From: Clostridia bacterium
GTDB lineage: Bacteria > Bacillota > Clostridia > UMGS1883
NCBI GenBank assembly: GCA_017472685.1
Contig: JAFUOO010000015.1
Coordinates: 1 to 52,932, forward strand
DNA: 52,932 nucleotides
Direction: 5' to 3'
Made by a program: the position numbers and the translations under genes. Shown here in pieces: positions 1 through 8,036 of the stretch (position 1 is the stretch's first letter; each line of letters opens with the position of its first letter). The notes beneath the pieces are model-generated. The model did not search any database and was not told the DNA's origin. It was given only the letters and a program-made list of their open reading frames with translations.

Positions 1-11
1 GCTACCGGGCC
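1..11 (-). tRNA. 5' end of a second tRNA gene (partial)
   Basis: Read on the minus strand, the first 11 bases of the window are GGCCCGGTAGC, a typical acceptor and D-stem start for Clostridia tRNA-Phe (tRNA-Asp is possible). It lies 5 nt downstream of tRNA-Val in the same direction, so the two probably form one tRNA operon. The anticodon is outside the window, so the identity is a guess. Confidence 0.55.
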
Positions 12-16
12 AAAAT

Positions 17-92
17 TGGTGGGAGTTAGAGGACTCGAACCTCTGACCCTCTGCTTGTAAGGCAGATGTTCTCCCAGCTGAGCTAAACTCCC
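17..92 (-). tRNA. tRNA-Val (anticodon UAC)
   Basis: The minus strand folds into a full cloverleaf: 7-bp acceptor stem GGGAGTT/AACTCCC with discriminator A and an encoded CCA, D-arm GCTC...GAAC, anticodon stem TCTGC/GCAGA around loop CTTACAA, and T-arm with GGTTCGAGTCC. Loop positions 34-36 are UAC, which reads GUA (and other Val) codons. The length is 76 nt including CCA. Confidence 0.95.
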
Positions 93-133
93 ATACACCA
101 CTTTGGCGTTGCTGTTTCTTCACAACAATAGTT

Positions 134-162
134 ATTATAACAGCGGGCTTTTGATTTGTCAA
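134..162 (-). promoter_or_regulatory. Sigma-A promoter of the tRNA operon
   Basis: On the minus strand there is a perfect TTGACA (157-162), a 17-bp spacer and a perfect TATAAT (134-139), about 40 bp upstream of tRNA-Val. A full-consensus promoter is expected for a stable RNA gene. Confidence 0.85.
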
Positions 163-229
163 CACTTTTTTTCAAAAATTCAAAACTTTTTTCGCCAGAC
201 AAATTTCGCCTTATTTAAGGCATTCCCAG

Positions 230-275
230 CCTTCCCCTTGAGGGGAAGGGGGACCGCTTGCGGTGGATGAGGTGT
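230..275. repeat. GC-rich double-hairpin repeat (CCTTCCCC...GGGGAAGG)
   Basis: This holds two adjacent inverted repeats: CCTTCCCC ttga GGGGAAGG, then ACCGCttGCGGT followed by GGATGAGGTG. It lies just after the hslO stop codon. From memory, similar TTCCCC...GGGGAAGG...GGATGAGGTG segments are scattered through Clostridia genomes. Only one copy is in this window, so family membership cannot be shown here. It has no T-tract and is not an obvious terminator. Confidence 0.5.
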
Positions 276-295
276 TCTCACCCACCAATTTTACA

Positions 296-1177
296 TCACC
301 GTGAGCTCTTTTCCAGCTCTTCAAGCTCTTCCTTACTAAAGAGGTGCTTTGCGTTGCAGAACTGGCAGCAAACCTCAGCTTTGCCATCCTCTTCAATCAT
401 TTGTCGGAGCTCGTCCTTACCAAGGCTTATTAAAGCCTTTGCCATTCTGTCCTTACTGCAGTCGCACTCGTACTTGGGCTCCATTTCGTCAAAGAACTCA
501 ATTTCGTAGCCATCAAGAAGCATTTCCACAATATCACGAGGGGTTTTGCCCTGTTCAATAAGCCTGGGCACCTCGCCAATTTCAGCTATTGCCTTTTCAA
601 CGCGGTCAATGTCCTCGTCCATGGCGCCGGGCAGAAGCTGAATAATAAAGCCGCCTGCACTTTTAACGCTAAGGTCTGTGTCAACAATAACACCCAGTGC
701 CACAGCAGAGGGAAGCTGTTCGCTCTTTGCGTAGTAGTATGTCAAGTCCTCGGCAATTTCGCCTGTAACCAAATCAACCTGACCAACGTAGGGCTCCTTC
801 ATGCCAAAGTCACGTATAACGGACAAATAGCCCTGTTTGCCCACAGCACCGCCAACATCCAAATGTCCGTTTTTCTTTAAGGGCAAATCAACATAGGGGT
901 CCCCTGCATAGCCCTTAACGGTTGCAGTATTGTCGCTTACGGCAATAACGCGTCCTATGGGTCCGTTGCCCTTAAACTGCAAGGTTAAGGTGTCCTCCTC
1001 GCCCTTAAGTGTGCTGCCAATCATAGCCGCCGCAGTGAGTGCTCTGCCAACAGCGGCTGCACAGGTGGGCGAAAAATCGTGTATTTCCCTTGCCTTTTCG
1101 CAAAGGTTTGTACTGCTTGCGGCAATAACACGGATACTGCCGCAGCTTGTTATAGCATTAACAATGTAGTCTTTCAT
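296..1177 (-). CDS. hslO: 33 kDa chaperonin Hsp33
   Basis: Hsp33 is a redox-switched cytosolic holdase: oxidation of a C-terminal zinc centre exposes its substrate-binding surface during oxidative or heat stress. The 293-aa product has the usual family length. It begins MKDYIVNAITSCGSIRV and ends with the diagnostic zinc cysteines: CDC, then CQFC 30 residues later (the CXC-X27-32-CXXC signature). The N-terminal globular domain contains the expected GxxIxVISDNxxxVxGYxxxP-like stretch (GRVIAVSDNTATVKGYAGDP). The ATG start follows GAAAGGTAG. It lies downstream of three M42 peptidases in the same direction, separated from the last by a hairpin and heptamer repeat. The tRNA operon follows. The identification is secure. 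Confidence 0.97.
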   Translation of the reverse strand: MKDYIVNAITSCGSIRVIAASSTNLCEKAREIHDFSPTCAAAVGRALTAAAMIGSTLKGEEDTLTLQFKGNGPIGRVIAVSDNTATVKGYAGDPYVDLPLKKNGHLDVGGAVGKQGYLSVIRDFGMKEPYVGQVDLVTGEIAEDLTYYYAKSEQLPSAVALGVIVDTDLSVKSAGGFIIQLLPGAMDEDIDRVEKAIAEIGEVPRLIEQGKTPRDIVEMLLDGYEIEFFDEMEPKYECDCSKDRMAKALISLGKDELRQMIEEDGKAEVCCQFCNAKHLFSKEELEELEKSSR

Positions 1178-1198
1178 AATATTTTCTACCTTTCAAAT

Positions 1199-1257
1199 CG
1201 AATTTTGCCCCGCAAAATTCGTACCTTCGTTCTGCACTTTGCACTCTGCATTCTGCA
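1199..1257. repeat. Z-type repeat: AATTTTGC hairpin plus heptamers
   Basis: A near-perfect hairpin, CGAATTTTGC ccc GCAAAATTCG (1199-1221), is followed by tandem degenerate heptamers of the TTCTGCA/TTTGCAC type (1229-1257). The heptamers run exactly into the TAA of the M42 gene that follows. A sister hairpin, ATAATTTTGC acc GCAAAATTAT, occurs at 5536-5558, also followed by heptamer-like repeats. This is transcribed as spacer between the M42 gene and hslO. Confidence 0.7.
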
Positions 1258-2238
1258 TTAAACTTCCGTTTCAATCATCTTTTTAATAAACTTAATCTCA
1301 TTCTCCACATCATCCATATGCACTGTTTCCTGAGGCGAATGGATGTAACGACAGGGAATTGAAGTTGTAGCCGCGGGCACGCCTGTGCCCGTAAGCATAA
1401 CAGCACCTGTGTCTGTACCGCCGAAGGATGCCGCCTCCAGCTGATAAGGAATGCCTGCCTCATTAGCGCACTTTGTCATAAAATCGCGTGCCAAGGGGCT
1501 TATAATATAAGAAGCATCACGTATCTTAATTGAAGGGCCCTTGCCAAGTGTAAGGTCAATAATGCTACTTTCGGGTGTGTCGCCAACACTCGACACATCA
1601 ACTGCAATTGCCATGTCGGGCTCAATAACCTGTGCCGCAACACGGGCACCACGAAGACCAAGCTCCTCCTGGGTTGTGAACACCGCGTAAAAATCGTTGG
1701 GGCAATCCTTAACCTTTTTTACTGCCTCAATAAGTGCATAGCAGGCAATGCGGTCGTCCATGGTCTTGCCCGTAACCTTTTTGCCCATAACGGCAAACTC
1801 GCCGCAGAATGCCGCCATGTCGCCTATTGTAACCAGTTTTGCAGCTTCCTCATAGCTTTCAGCGCCAATGTCAACATACATTTTGTCTAAATTCCAGTCG
1901 CGCATGGGTGTTTTGCCCTCGCCTGAGATAACGCCCATGGTGCCGTTTTCAAACCTTACCGCACGGTGAATGCAGTTGTAGGGATAAACACCGCCAACGG
2001 GTGCAAAGCGCACAAAGCCATTCTTATCAATATGTGTAACCATAATGCCAATCTCGTCCATGTGAGCTGCCATCATAAGCTTTTTTCCGTTACCCTTTTT
2101 GTGGCAGATAAGGTTACCCATGTTGTCAACAGTGATTTCATCAACATAAGGCTCAATTTCGTTTTTTATAACCTCTCTCACCTCGTCCTCTCTACCGGAA
2201 GGACCAAAGGCAGATATTATTTTTTCAAGTAGTTCCAT
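1258..2238 (-). CDS. M42 family metallo-aminopeptidase (copy a)
   Basis: The M42 family (tetrahedral dinuclear-metal aminopeptidases such as TET/FrvX/PepA-type glutamyl aminopeptidase) trims peptides in the cytosol. The 326-aa product shows the metal and catalytic motifs in order: AAHMDEIG (metal His at residue 59), MDDRIACYAL (bridging Asp), TTQEELGLRGA (catalytic and metal Glu), AIAVDVSS (Asp ligand) and IPCRYIHSP (His ligand). The ATG follows a good AAGGAGG. It is third in a run of three M42 genes, 116 bp after copy b, with a long stem-loop in between. Substrate preference cannot be read. It is a clear paralogue of copies b and c, but not a recent duplicate. Confidence 0.93.
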   Translation of the reverse strand: MELLEKIISAFGPSGREDEVREVIKNEIEPYVDEITVDNMGNLICHKKGNGKKLMMAAHMDEIGIMVTHIDKNGFVRFAPVGGVYPYNCIHRAVRFENGTMGVISGEGKTPMRDWNLDKMYVDIGAESYEEAAKLVTIGDMAAFCGEFAVMGKKVTGKTMDDRIACYALIEAVKKVKDCPNDFYAVFTTQEELGLRGARVAAQVIEPDMAIAVDVSSVGDTPESSIIDLTLGKGPSIKIRDASYIISPLARDFMTKCANEAGIPYQLEAASFGGTDTGAVMLTGTGVPAATTSIPCRYIHSPQETVHMDDVENEIKFIKKMIETEV

Positions 2239-2262
2239 TTATATTTCCTCCTTGTATAATGA

Positions 2263-2364
2263 GGCTGAAAGAAAATCGTTTAGATTATGTTTTTATTCGA
2301 CCGCCGTGTACTTTTCTGTACATAAGGGAGAATAAAAGCGTGAGATGGACGATTTTACTCAGCC
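2263..2364. repeat. S-type long stem-loop (copy 1)
   Basis: Long inverted repeat: GGCTGAAAGAAAATCG at the left end pairs with CGATTTTACTCAGCC at the right end, enclosing about 70 nt that can also fold (GTGTACttttctGTACA). The right end overlaps the last codons and stop of M42 copy b. A second copy with the same ends (CTGAAAGAAA / TTTACTCAG) is at 19055-19111. Both sit between co-directional genes. Confidence 0.7.
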
Positions 2365-3353
2365 AACGCTTTCAGTAAACTTCTACCCAGCTTCACCTGT
2401 GCCTCAAAATCCTTCTTATTCATCACGCACACAGGTGAATGAATATAGCGGCAGGGGGTTGAAATAACAACTGTTTTAACGCCTGCGCCACTACGCTGAA
2501 TACTGCCTGCATCGGTGCCGCCCATTGTTGTGCGCTTTATCTGGTAGGGTATGCCGTTTTCCTCGGCAACCTTTTTTGCCAACTCAAGCATTTCCCTGTC
2601 GGCAACTGCCGCGCGGTCCATAGCCGTTAAGGCACAGCCGCCGCCTAAGTGTGTAACTGTCTTTTCCTCGGGTGTGGGGAAAACGTCGGAGCAGGTTGTG
2701 CCCTCAAAAACAATCGCTACATCGGGCTTTACGTAGTTAGCCGCAATAATGCTGCCTCGGCAGCCAACCTCCTCCTGGGTTGTGAACGCCGCATACAAGT
2801 CAAGGTCAGTATCTTCCTTCAAAAGCTCTAAAAGTGCCGCACAGCCAACCTTGTCGTCCAAGCCCTTGCACTTAAGTAAATTGTCGCCAAATTCAACTAT
2901 CTCAGAGGCGAAGGTGCCGTAATCGCCCACCTTAACCTTTCTTTCAGCGCTTTGTTTGTCCTTTGCGCCAATGTCAATTACAAGGTCAGAGATGGATGCC
3001 ATGTTGTCTCTTTCGCCGCCTGACTGCAAATGGATTGCCTTAAGCCCCGTAACACCGGGGATTTTGTCCTTGCCGATCTGAACCTTTTTGCCTGCTAAAA
3101 CAGTTGTTTCAATGCCGCCAACGGTTTTGAACTTTATTGCGCCGCTATCGGTAATTTTTGACACAATAAACCCAACCTCGTCCATATGGGCGGAAATGAG
3201 CACTCTTTTGCCGTTGCCCTTTTTATGCACAATCACATTGCCCATAGAATCCACAAAATGCTCCATGTCGGCTACTTCACGAAGGATAAGCTCACGCATT
3301 TCGTCTTCACAGCCGGAGGGTGAATTTGTTTTTAACATTTCCATCAATAGCAT
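2355..3353 (-). CDS. M42 family metallo-aminopeptidase (copy b)
   Basis: A 332-aa cytosolic aminopeptidase of the same family as its two neighbours. Visible motifs are ISAHMDEVGFIV, GLDDKVGCAALL, TTQEEVGCRGS, FEGTTCSDVF in the metal-ligand region, and STPCRYIHSPV. The N-terminus MLLMEMLKTNSPSGCEDEMREL is the usual M42 start. Its ATG overlaps the end of copy c by 10 bp, with AAAGGAGGGG just upstream inside copy c, so the two are probably translationally coupled. The last residues (LAE-stop) lie inside the right arm of the S-type stem-loop. Confidence 0.93.
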   Translation of the reverse strand: MLLMEMLKTNSPSGCEDEMRELILREVADMEHFVDSMGNVIVHKKGNGKRVLISAHMDEVGFIVSKITDSGAIKFKTVGGIETTVLAGKKVQIGKDKIPGVTGLKAIHLQSGGERDNMASISDLVIDIGAKDKQSAERKVKVGDYGTFASEIVEFGDNLLKCKGLDDKVGCAALLELLKEDTDLDLYAAFTTQEEVGCRGSIIAANYVKPDVAIVFEGTTCSDVFPTPEEKTVTHLGGGCALTAMDRAAVADREMLELAKKVAEENGIPYQIKRTTMGGTDAGSIQRSGAGVKTVVISTPCRYIHSPVCVMNKKDFEAQVKLGRSLLKALAE

Positions 3354-4378
3354 AACTGTTCCCCTCCTTTGAACTTAAGCGCCGTGTACGCACAAAGCTG
3401 TGCAATAGCTTCAATGTCTGTTATGTCAATAACCTCGTAGGTCGAGTGCATGTAGCGAAGGGGGAAGGACAAAAGTGCTACCGGCACGCCGAGCCCTGCC
3501 ACCTGCACCTCCCATGCGTTGGTGCCTGTGTTGCCGTTTTCAACATCTGTTGTAATGTCAATTTTATATTCGCTTGCCGCATCAAAAATAATTTTGTTTA
3601 ATTTCGGGTGCAGGTTAGGGCCAACGGAAACCACAACGCCGCTGCCCAAATCAAACCCCTCGGAAGAATTGGCGCTCGTGCCGAAGCCTGCATCAATGCA
3701 TATTGCCGCATCGCACTTTGCGCTTTCGCAAATAACCCTTGCGCCACGCATGCCCAATTCCTCCTGCACGGTAATCGCGCAGATTATGTCGCACTCTATC
3801 TTCAAAGCCTTTACGTATTCCAATGCTTTAATTATAGCACAAACCCCTGCCCTGTCGTCAAAGCAGCGGCCTGCAACTGCGCCCTCAAGAAGGGTAAAAT
3901 ATGTGTTAAAGCTGATTAAATCGCCTATTTTAACTCTTTTTAAGGTTTCTTCCTTCGATAAGCCAATGTCAACGCTCATGTCCTGCATTTTCACAGCCTT
4001 GCTCCTGTCGGTAATAAGGTGCGGAGGCTTTGCGCCGATAATGCCGTAAATGTCGCCACTTTCACTATGCACCGTAACCTCACTGCCGGGGAGGACCTTC
4101 TGGTCAAAGCCGCCTATGGGCACAAAAAGAAGGCTTCCCTCGTCGCTTACTGCACTTACCATCAGCCCTATCTCGTCCATATGCGCCTCAAGCATAAGCC
4201 GCGGAGCGTTTTCCTTACCGCATTTGTATTCACCAATTATATTGCCCATACGGTCTGTACGTATGTTTTCACAGCCGTTTTCCGCAAGGAGTTTTTTTAT
4301 AACTTCACCAACGCTTTGCTCACTTCCTGCAATGCTCACAGGGTCAACAAGGCATTTCAAAAGCTCTTTTGTTTCCAT
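3344..4378 (-). CDS. M42 family metallo-aminopeptidase (copy c)
   Basis: A 344-aa M42 peptidase, first gene of the trio. Motifs: LEAHMDEIGLMVSA, FDDRAGVCAII, TVQEELGMRGA, ICIDAGFGT and FPLRYMHSTYE. An upstream in-frame ATG would add 21 residues, but the chosen start METKELLKCL has a GGTGGTGA ribosome-binding site at the right distance and begins where M42 proteins normally do. A consensus-like promoter lies 30-57 bp upstream. Of the three it diverges most in the ligand loops, so the three may differ in substrate. Confidence 0.92.
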   Translation of the reverse strand: METKELLKCLVDPVSIAGSEQSVGEVIKKLLAENGCENIRTDRMGNIIGEYKCGKENAPRLMLEAHMDEIGLMVSAVSDEGSLLFVPIGGFDQKVLPGSEVTVHSESGDIYGIIGAKPPHLITDRSKAVKMQDMSVDIGLSKEETLKRVKIGDLISFNTYFTLLEGAVAGRCFDDRAGVCAIIKALEYVKALKIECDIICAITVQEELGMRGARVICESAKCDAAICIDAGFGTSANSSEGFDLGSGVVVSVGPNLHPKLNKIIFDAASEYKIDITTDVENGNTGTNAWEVQVAGLGVPVALLSFPLRYMHSTYEVIDITDIEAIAQLCAYTALKFKGGEQLCY

Positions 4379-4406
4379 AATTTCACCACCATAATATACT
4401 GATTTT

Positions 4407-4435
4407 ATTATAACCCCAAAGTTAAACATTTGCAA
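4407..4435 (-). promoter_or_regulatory. Sigma-A promoter of the M42 operon
   Basis: Minus strand TTGCAA (4430-4435), 17-bp spacer, perfect TATAAT (4407-4412), upstream of M42 copy c. It probably drives all three M42 genes and perhaps hslO. Confidence 0.7.
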
Positions 4436-4437
4436 CA

Positions 4438-4467
4438 ACAAAAAAGCTCCCCTTGCATTGGGGAGCT
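4438..4467 (-). terminator. Intrinsic terminator of the lipoprotein gene
   Basis: On the minus strand AGCTCCCC aatgcaa GGGGAGCT is followed by TTTTTT. It lies 24 bp after the lipoprotein stop codon and separates it from the M42 operon. Confidence 0.85.
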
Positions 4468-4490
4468 GTCAGCTTCATTGAGTGATTGTT

Positions 4491-5423
4491 CTATTCAACA
4501 AAAAAATCTGCGTAGTAAACAGCCTTGTCAAAGTCGCCGGGTGCCCTCAGGTCCATAATCTCTTTTCCTATGCGGTAGTGCCCCTCGGGCAAAGCACCAT
4601 AAAGCCATTCCCAGTCAACCTCAAATTCTGTTTGCTCGTTGGTTTGTATTCCGTATGCAATGCTGTTCCACGCAATCTCATGCTCATGAGGCAAAAAGGG
4701 AGCCGCTTCCCATTCGTTGTTTTCGTTCATAACCTCCAAGGTGTACCAATCCCCTGTCTGCAAGGTGCCTGTCGCCCCTCCGCCGAACTGCTCGCACACA
4801 ATTGTCAGGCCCGTATCCGTCACGTTCTCTGCCCAAAGGCGTATGCCCCATTTGTCCTCCTGGAGTACGGGCAGAACGTAGCAATCAAGAAAATCGGTGC
4901 TTTGCGATGAAAACATGGCTTTTGAAACACGGTCAAAATCCACCGTGGGGTCATTTGTTAAAACTATGTACTCACTGTCACTCACTGCATTGGGGTGTCT
5001 GCCCTTCAAATTGAGCACGTATTTATATTGGTTTAAATCTCTGTTAGTATCGGGGAACTTTTTAAAAATGCGCCAGTTGCCATCCAACGGCACTTCCTTT
5101 GTTATGCTTGTTACGCTTTGGTATCCGCTTGTTTCAAAGTTACTTTCGTTGTCACCCTGGGGTACTTCAAATTCACCTGCGCTCATTTCCAGGTTGCCGT
5201 CCAGTGTTCCGCAGCGTGGCACAAGGGAGCTTGCTTTGCCTGTATCGTAGTAAAGAGAGCCCTCAACTCTTATAAGCCTTACGCTCTCGGCAAATGCCTC
5301 GCTTTCGCCCTCTGTCACAAATATTGCGGTGGGGCCGTCTGCGCCGCCTATTATTCCAACGCTCTCACTGCTGCAGCCTGAGAGCAGCAATACACACATT
5401 AACCCTGCTATAACTCTTTTCAT
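4491..5423 (-). CDS. Lipoprotein with C-terminal Ig-like domain
   Basis: A 310-aa predicted lipoprotein of unknown function. It has a signal peptide (MKRVIAGLMCVLLLSGC) with lipobox LLSG-C at residue 17, so it should be anchored to the outer face of the membrane. Directly after this is VGIIGGADGPTAIFVTEG, a short motif also known from small Clostridia lipoproteins and resembling the GGADGPTAI motif of sodium-pumping decarboxylase beta subunits. The C-terminal ~110 residues (from about GIRLWAENVT to YYADFFVE) have the LxVExxxxW...WxxxYGxLPEGHYRIGK pattern of a Gram-positive bacterial Ig-like domain. The start follows AAGGAGG. It has its own terminator and appears monocistronic. Function: unknown, possibly ligand binding or envelope stress. 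Confidence 0.8.
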   Translation of the reverse strand: MKRVIAGLMCVLLLSGCSSESVGIIGGADGPTAIFVTEGESEAFAESVRLIRVEGSLYYDTGKASSLVPRCGTLDGNLEMSAGEFEVPQGDNESNFETSGYQSVTSITKEVPLDGNWRIFKKFPDTNRDLNQYKYVLNLKGRHPNAVSDSEYIVLTNDPTVDFDRVSKAMFSSQSTDFLDCYVLPVLQEDKWGIRLWAENVTDTGLTIVCEQFGGGATGTLQTGDWYTLEVMNENNEWEAAPFLPHEHEIAWNSIAYGIQTNEQTEFEVDWEWLYGALPEGHYRIGKEIMDLRAPGDFDKAVYYADFFVE

Positions 5424-5458
5424 ACTAATCCTCCTTCATTTTTCTGCAATTAACCCAC

Positions 5459-5600
5459 GGACCGCCGAGGACGTCGGTCCCTGCAAGTGTTTTCATTTAT
5501 AATACTTTCCAAAGTGTCCAAAAGTTGCACAAAAAATAATTTTGCACCGCAAAATTATCACCGCACCTCTTCACTCTTCCCTTTTAACTATTCCCTCAAG
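5459..5600. repeat. Intergenic hairpins and Z-type repeat
   Basis: The 204-bp gap between the lipoprotein and htrA holds GGACCG ccgaggacgt CGGTCC (5459-5480), ATAATTTTGC acc GCAAAATTAT (5536-5558) and a pyrimidine-rich heptamer-like run (CTCTTCACTCTTCCC..., 5567-5600). The second hairpin matches the one beside hslO at 1199-1221. No gene is seen. Confidence 0.6.
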
Positions 5601-5633
5601 AATAAAAGGAGCCCGTTAGGCTCCCTTTTATTC
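5601..5633 (-). terminator. Intrinsic terminator of htrA
   Basis: Minus strand AAAAGGGAGCC taacg GGCTCCTTTTATT. The stem overlaps the htrA stop codon at 5628-5630, so the gene ends inside its own terminator. Confidence 0.8.
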
Positions 5634-7046
5634 TTCTATTCCTGCATCCTTCTTAGATCCTAAGGTAACACTAACCTCAACATCCGTATAGCTTCTGCCT
5701 TCAAGCCTCTTTACTGTAAGGGTAATGGTTTCGCCTGCTTCGTAGTGGGCAAGTCTGTCCTGAAGCGCCGCCATTGTGCTTACGGACACGTTGTCGATTT
5801 CAACAATGATGTCGCCCTGCATAAGCTCTGACTTTGCCGCAGGGGAATTTTCAATTGCCTCCTGCACAAACACGCCCTGAGGCATGCCGTACATCTGTGA
5901 TGCAGAAGCAGTTACATCGGTGCCGTAAATGCCCAGGTAGCCGCGCTTTTCCTCGGGCACAATGTCGCGTGTTTTCATAGCCATAAGCTCGCCTATAAGC
6001 TCCTCAACATCTGTAATGGGGATTGCATAGCCCATGCCCTCAACACCCGAAGCGGCAATCTTTGCACTGTTTATGCCGATAAGCTCGCCCTTCATATTCA
6101 GTAGCGCACCGCCACTGTTACCTGAGTTTATGGCAGCGTCGGTCTGGATATACTTGTTGGAAATTTCGCCGCCCTTAACGCCATCCATTGTAACAATTCT
6201 GTCAACAGCGCTTATAATGCCGTGGGTCACGCTCTGACCGTAGCCAAGAGAGTTACCGATGGCAACAACACCGCTGCCGAGCTTTATCGCCTTTGAGTCG
6301 CCGATTGTGGCAACCTTTATCTTGCTCTTTGCTTCCTGTGATATTTCATCAAGGTTAACGGCAATAACGGCAATGTCCTTGTCCGCATCGTAGCCCTTTA
6401 CCTTGGCAAGGTTCATGTAGCTGTCGTCGCCCTGCTGTACAGCCGCTTCATCGTGGGAGAACACCACCGTAAGCTCCTTGCTGTCTGCCACAACATGATA
6501 GTTTGTCACAATTAAAAGCTCACTGTCGTTTTCGCCAATGATAATTCCCGAGCCCGAGGACACGCTTTCGGTCTGGTAGTTACCAAAGAAGGTCATAACC
6601 TCGCTCACGCCCTTGTTTGTGATGGACACAACGCTGGGCAAGCACGCTTCTGCAATTTTTTCAATGCTCAATTCGCCCTCTTCTGTAGCCATGGCTGAAT
6701 AGCTGAGCTTTATTTCGCCCGCTTCACTCAATGCCTCCTGAGTGGTCTTGAGCTTAATTTTTTCAACTGCGCTGTCGGCAATGCCCATGGCAAAGCTGAA
6801 AGCGGCACCTGCCACAGCCGCACAAACCGCAGTGGCTAAAACTGCCTTGAAAAAGCCGCCCTTTTTCTTCTTGGGCTTTTCCGTTTTTTCAAAGCCTGTT
6901 GTAAAATCGTTTGTGAAGTGAGGCTCGCTCTTTTCGCTTATAGGCTCCGCCTTTGTTACTTCGGCAGCCTCAACAGCTTCAGCCTCCACAGCTTCCGCAT
7001 GAGCTGTGCCGTCTTCTATATATTTTCCGTTTTCGTCAAACATCAT
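5628..7046 (-). CDS. Membrane-anchored HtrA/DegP-type serine protease with PDZ domain
   Basis: HtrA proteases degrade misfolded proteins at the outer face of the membrane. The 472-aa protein has an acidic, low-complexity cytosolic N-terminus (1-55), a KKKKGG basic stop, one membrane segment (about 66-90), a trypsin-like domain with catalytic His184 (TNYHVV), Asp224 (DADKDIAVI) and Ser311 (GNSGGAL), and one PDZ domain (about 365-460) with the GYLGIYG and MQGDIIVEID motifs. Length and order match the Gram-positive HtrA/YyxA group. The start is an ATG-ATG pair 8 nt after AAGGAGG. It lies 90 bp downstream of the HAD phosphatase in the same direction. All catalytic residues are present. Confidence 0.95.
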   Translation of the reverse strand: MMFDENGKYIEDGTAHAEAVEAEAVEAAEVTKAEPISEKSEPHFTNDFTTGFEKTEKPKKKKGGFFKAVLATAVCAAVAGAAFSFAMGIADSAVEKIKLKTTQEALSEAGEIKLSYSAMATEEGELSIEKIAEACLPSVVSITNKGVSEVMTFFGNYQTESVSSGSGIIIGENDSELLIVTNYHVVADSKELTVVFSHDEAAVQQGDDSYMNLAKVKGYDADKDIAVIAVNLDEISQEAKSKIKVATIGDSKAIKLGSGVVAIGNSLGYGQSVTHGIISAVDRIVTMDGVKGGEISNKYIQTDAAINSGNSGGALLNMKGELIGINSAKIAASGVEGMGYAIPITDVEELIGELMAMKTRDIVPEEKRGYLGIYGTDVTASASQMYGMPQGVFVQEAIENSPAAKSELMQGDIIVEIDNVSVSTMAALQDRLAHYEAGETITLTVKRLEGRSYTDVEVSVTLGSKKDAGIEE

Positions 7047-7136
7047 CGCACTAACCTCCTTGGCTAATTTACATTTTGATAATAGCTTAAAATTGTTAAC
7101 AAATTATAATCAGCCTGTTTCCATTGTTTAAATTTT

Positions 7137-7940
7137 TCAAAAGAACTTTTCAATCACGGTGCAAAGTCCGTCCTCATCGTTGGAGGGTGCAATGTAGTCT
7201 GCGGCTTCTCTGCACTCCTTACAGCCGTTTGCCATGCATACTCCCACTGCGGCGTACTTTATCATGCTTAAATCATTAAAGCCGTCGCCACAGCAGATTA
7301 TGTTCTCTTTTTCAATTCCCAATATATTGCGTAAAACCTCCAGGCTTGCCGCCTTGTCAACGCCCTTGGGCATTATTTCCACAAAGAAGGGCTCACTGCG
7401 GTAAATGCTCAGCTCATCCCTGTACTTTTCAGCAAGGAATTCGCAGGCAGCCTTTGCCAATGCATCCTCCTTTGTTAAAAGGCACTTATTGACGGGGAAG
7501 GTAACATACTCTGTAAAGTTCTCAATGCTTCTTAACCCGATGGAATTTATCCTTGCCTCTAATTCCATATATTCGTCAATGGGTGTGCCCGTAATGGCAT
7601 CGGAGTCCTCATAGGTCATCATGCCTAAGCCGTTCTTTATGCAATAGTCAAAAATTTCGGGTATATACTTTTTGTCAAGCACCTTCTGATGCACAACGGC
7701 GTTATCACTAAGGCGTGTAATGCGGGCACCGTTATAGCTTAAAACGTAGCCGTTGTATTTACTAAGCTCCAGCTCCTCACAAACCCTTTTTGTGCCGGGC
7801 GTAGGTCTGCCCGAGGCAATTACAACAACGTGCCCAGCCTTAAGCACGCCTGTTATGGCAGCCTTTGTAGCCTTTGTAATCTCCTTTTTGGAGTTGGTTA
7901 ATGTTCCGTCAATATCTAAAACAAGCATTTTTCTGTTCAT
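7137..7940 (-). CDS. Cof-type HAD superfamily phosphatase
   Basis: A 267-aa cytosolic hydrolase of the Cof/YwpJ subfamily (HAD-IIB), typically acting on sugar phosphates, flavin mononucleotide or pyridoxal phosphate. Motif I is MLVLDIDGTLTNS (nucleophile and acid Asp), motif II IASGRPT, motif III Lys in the PKGVDKAASL stretch, and motif IV CCGDGFNDLSMI, followed by VGVCMANG, all typical of Cof proteins. The ATG follows GAGGAATT. It has a likely promoter 36-63 bp upstream and may be co-transcribed with htrA. The natural substrate cannot be inferred. Confidence 0.92.
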   Translation of the reverse strand: MNRKMLVLDIDGTLTNSKKEITKATKAAITGVLKAGHVVVIASGRPTPGTKRVCEELELSKYNGYVLSYNGARITRLSDNAVVHQKVLDKKYIPEIFDYCIKNGLGMMTYEDSDAITGTPIDEYMELEARINSIGLRSIENFTEYVTFPVNKCLLTKEDALAKAACEFLAEKYRDELSIYRSEPFFVEIMPKGVDKAASLEVLRNILGIEKENIICCGDGFNDLSMIKYAAVGVCMANGCKECREAADYIAPSNDEDGLCTVIEKFF

Positions 7941-7975
7941 AACACAATTCCTCTTTTTGATAAATGATTAAAACA

Positions 7976-8003
7976 ATTATACCATCATTTCTCAAATAAT
8001 CAA
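7976..8003 (-). promoter_or_regulatory. Probable sigma-A promoter of the HAD gene
   Basis: Minus strand TTGATT (7998-8003), 16-bp spacer, perfect TATAAT (7976-7981), 36 bp before the start codon. Confidence 0.6.
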
Positions 8004-8036
8004 GGAGTTTTGTTTTTTAATCGCCTCTCAATCTCA

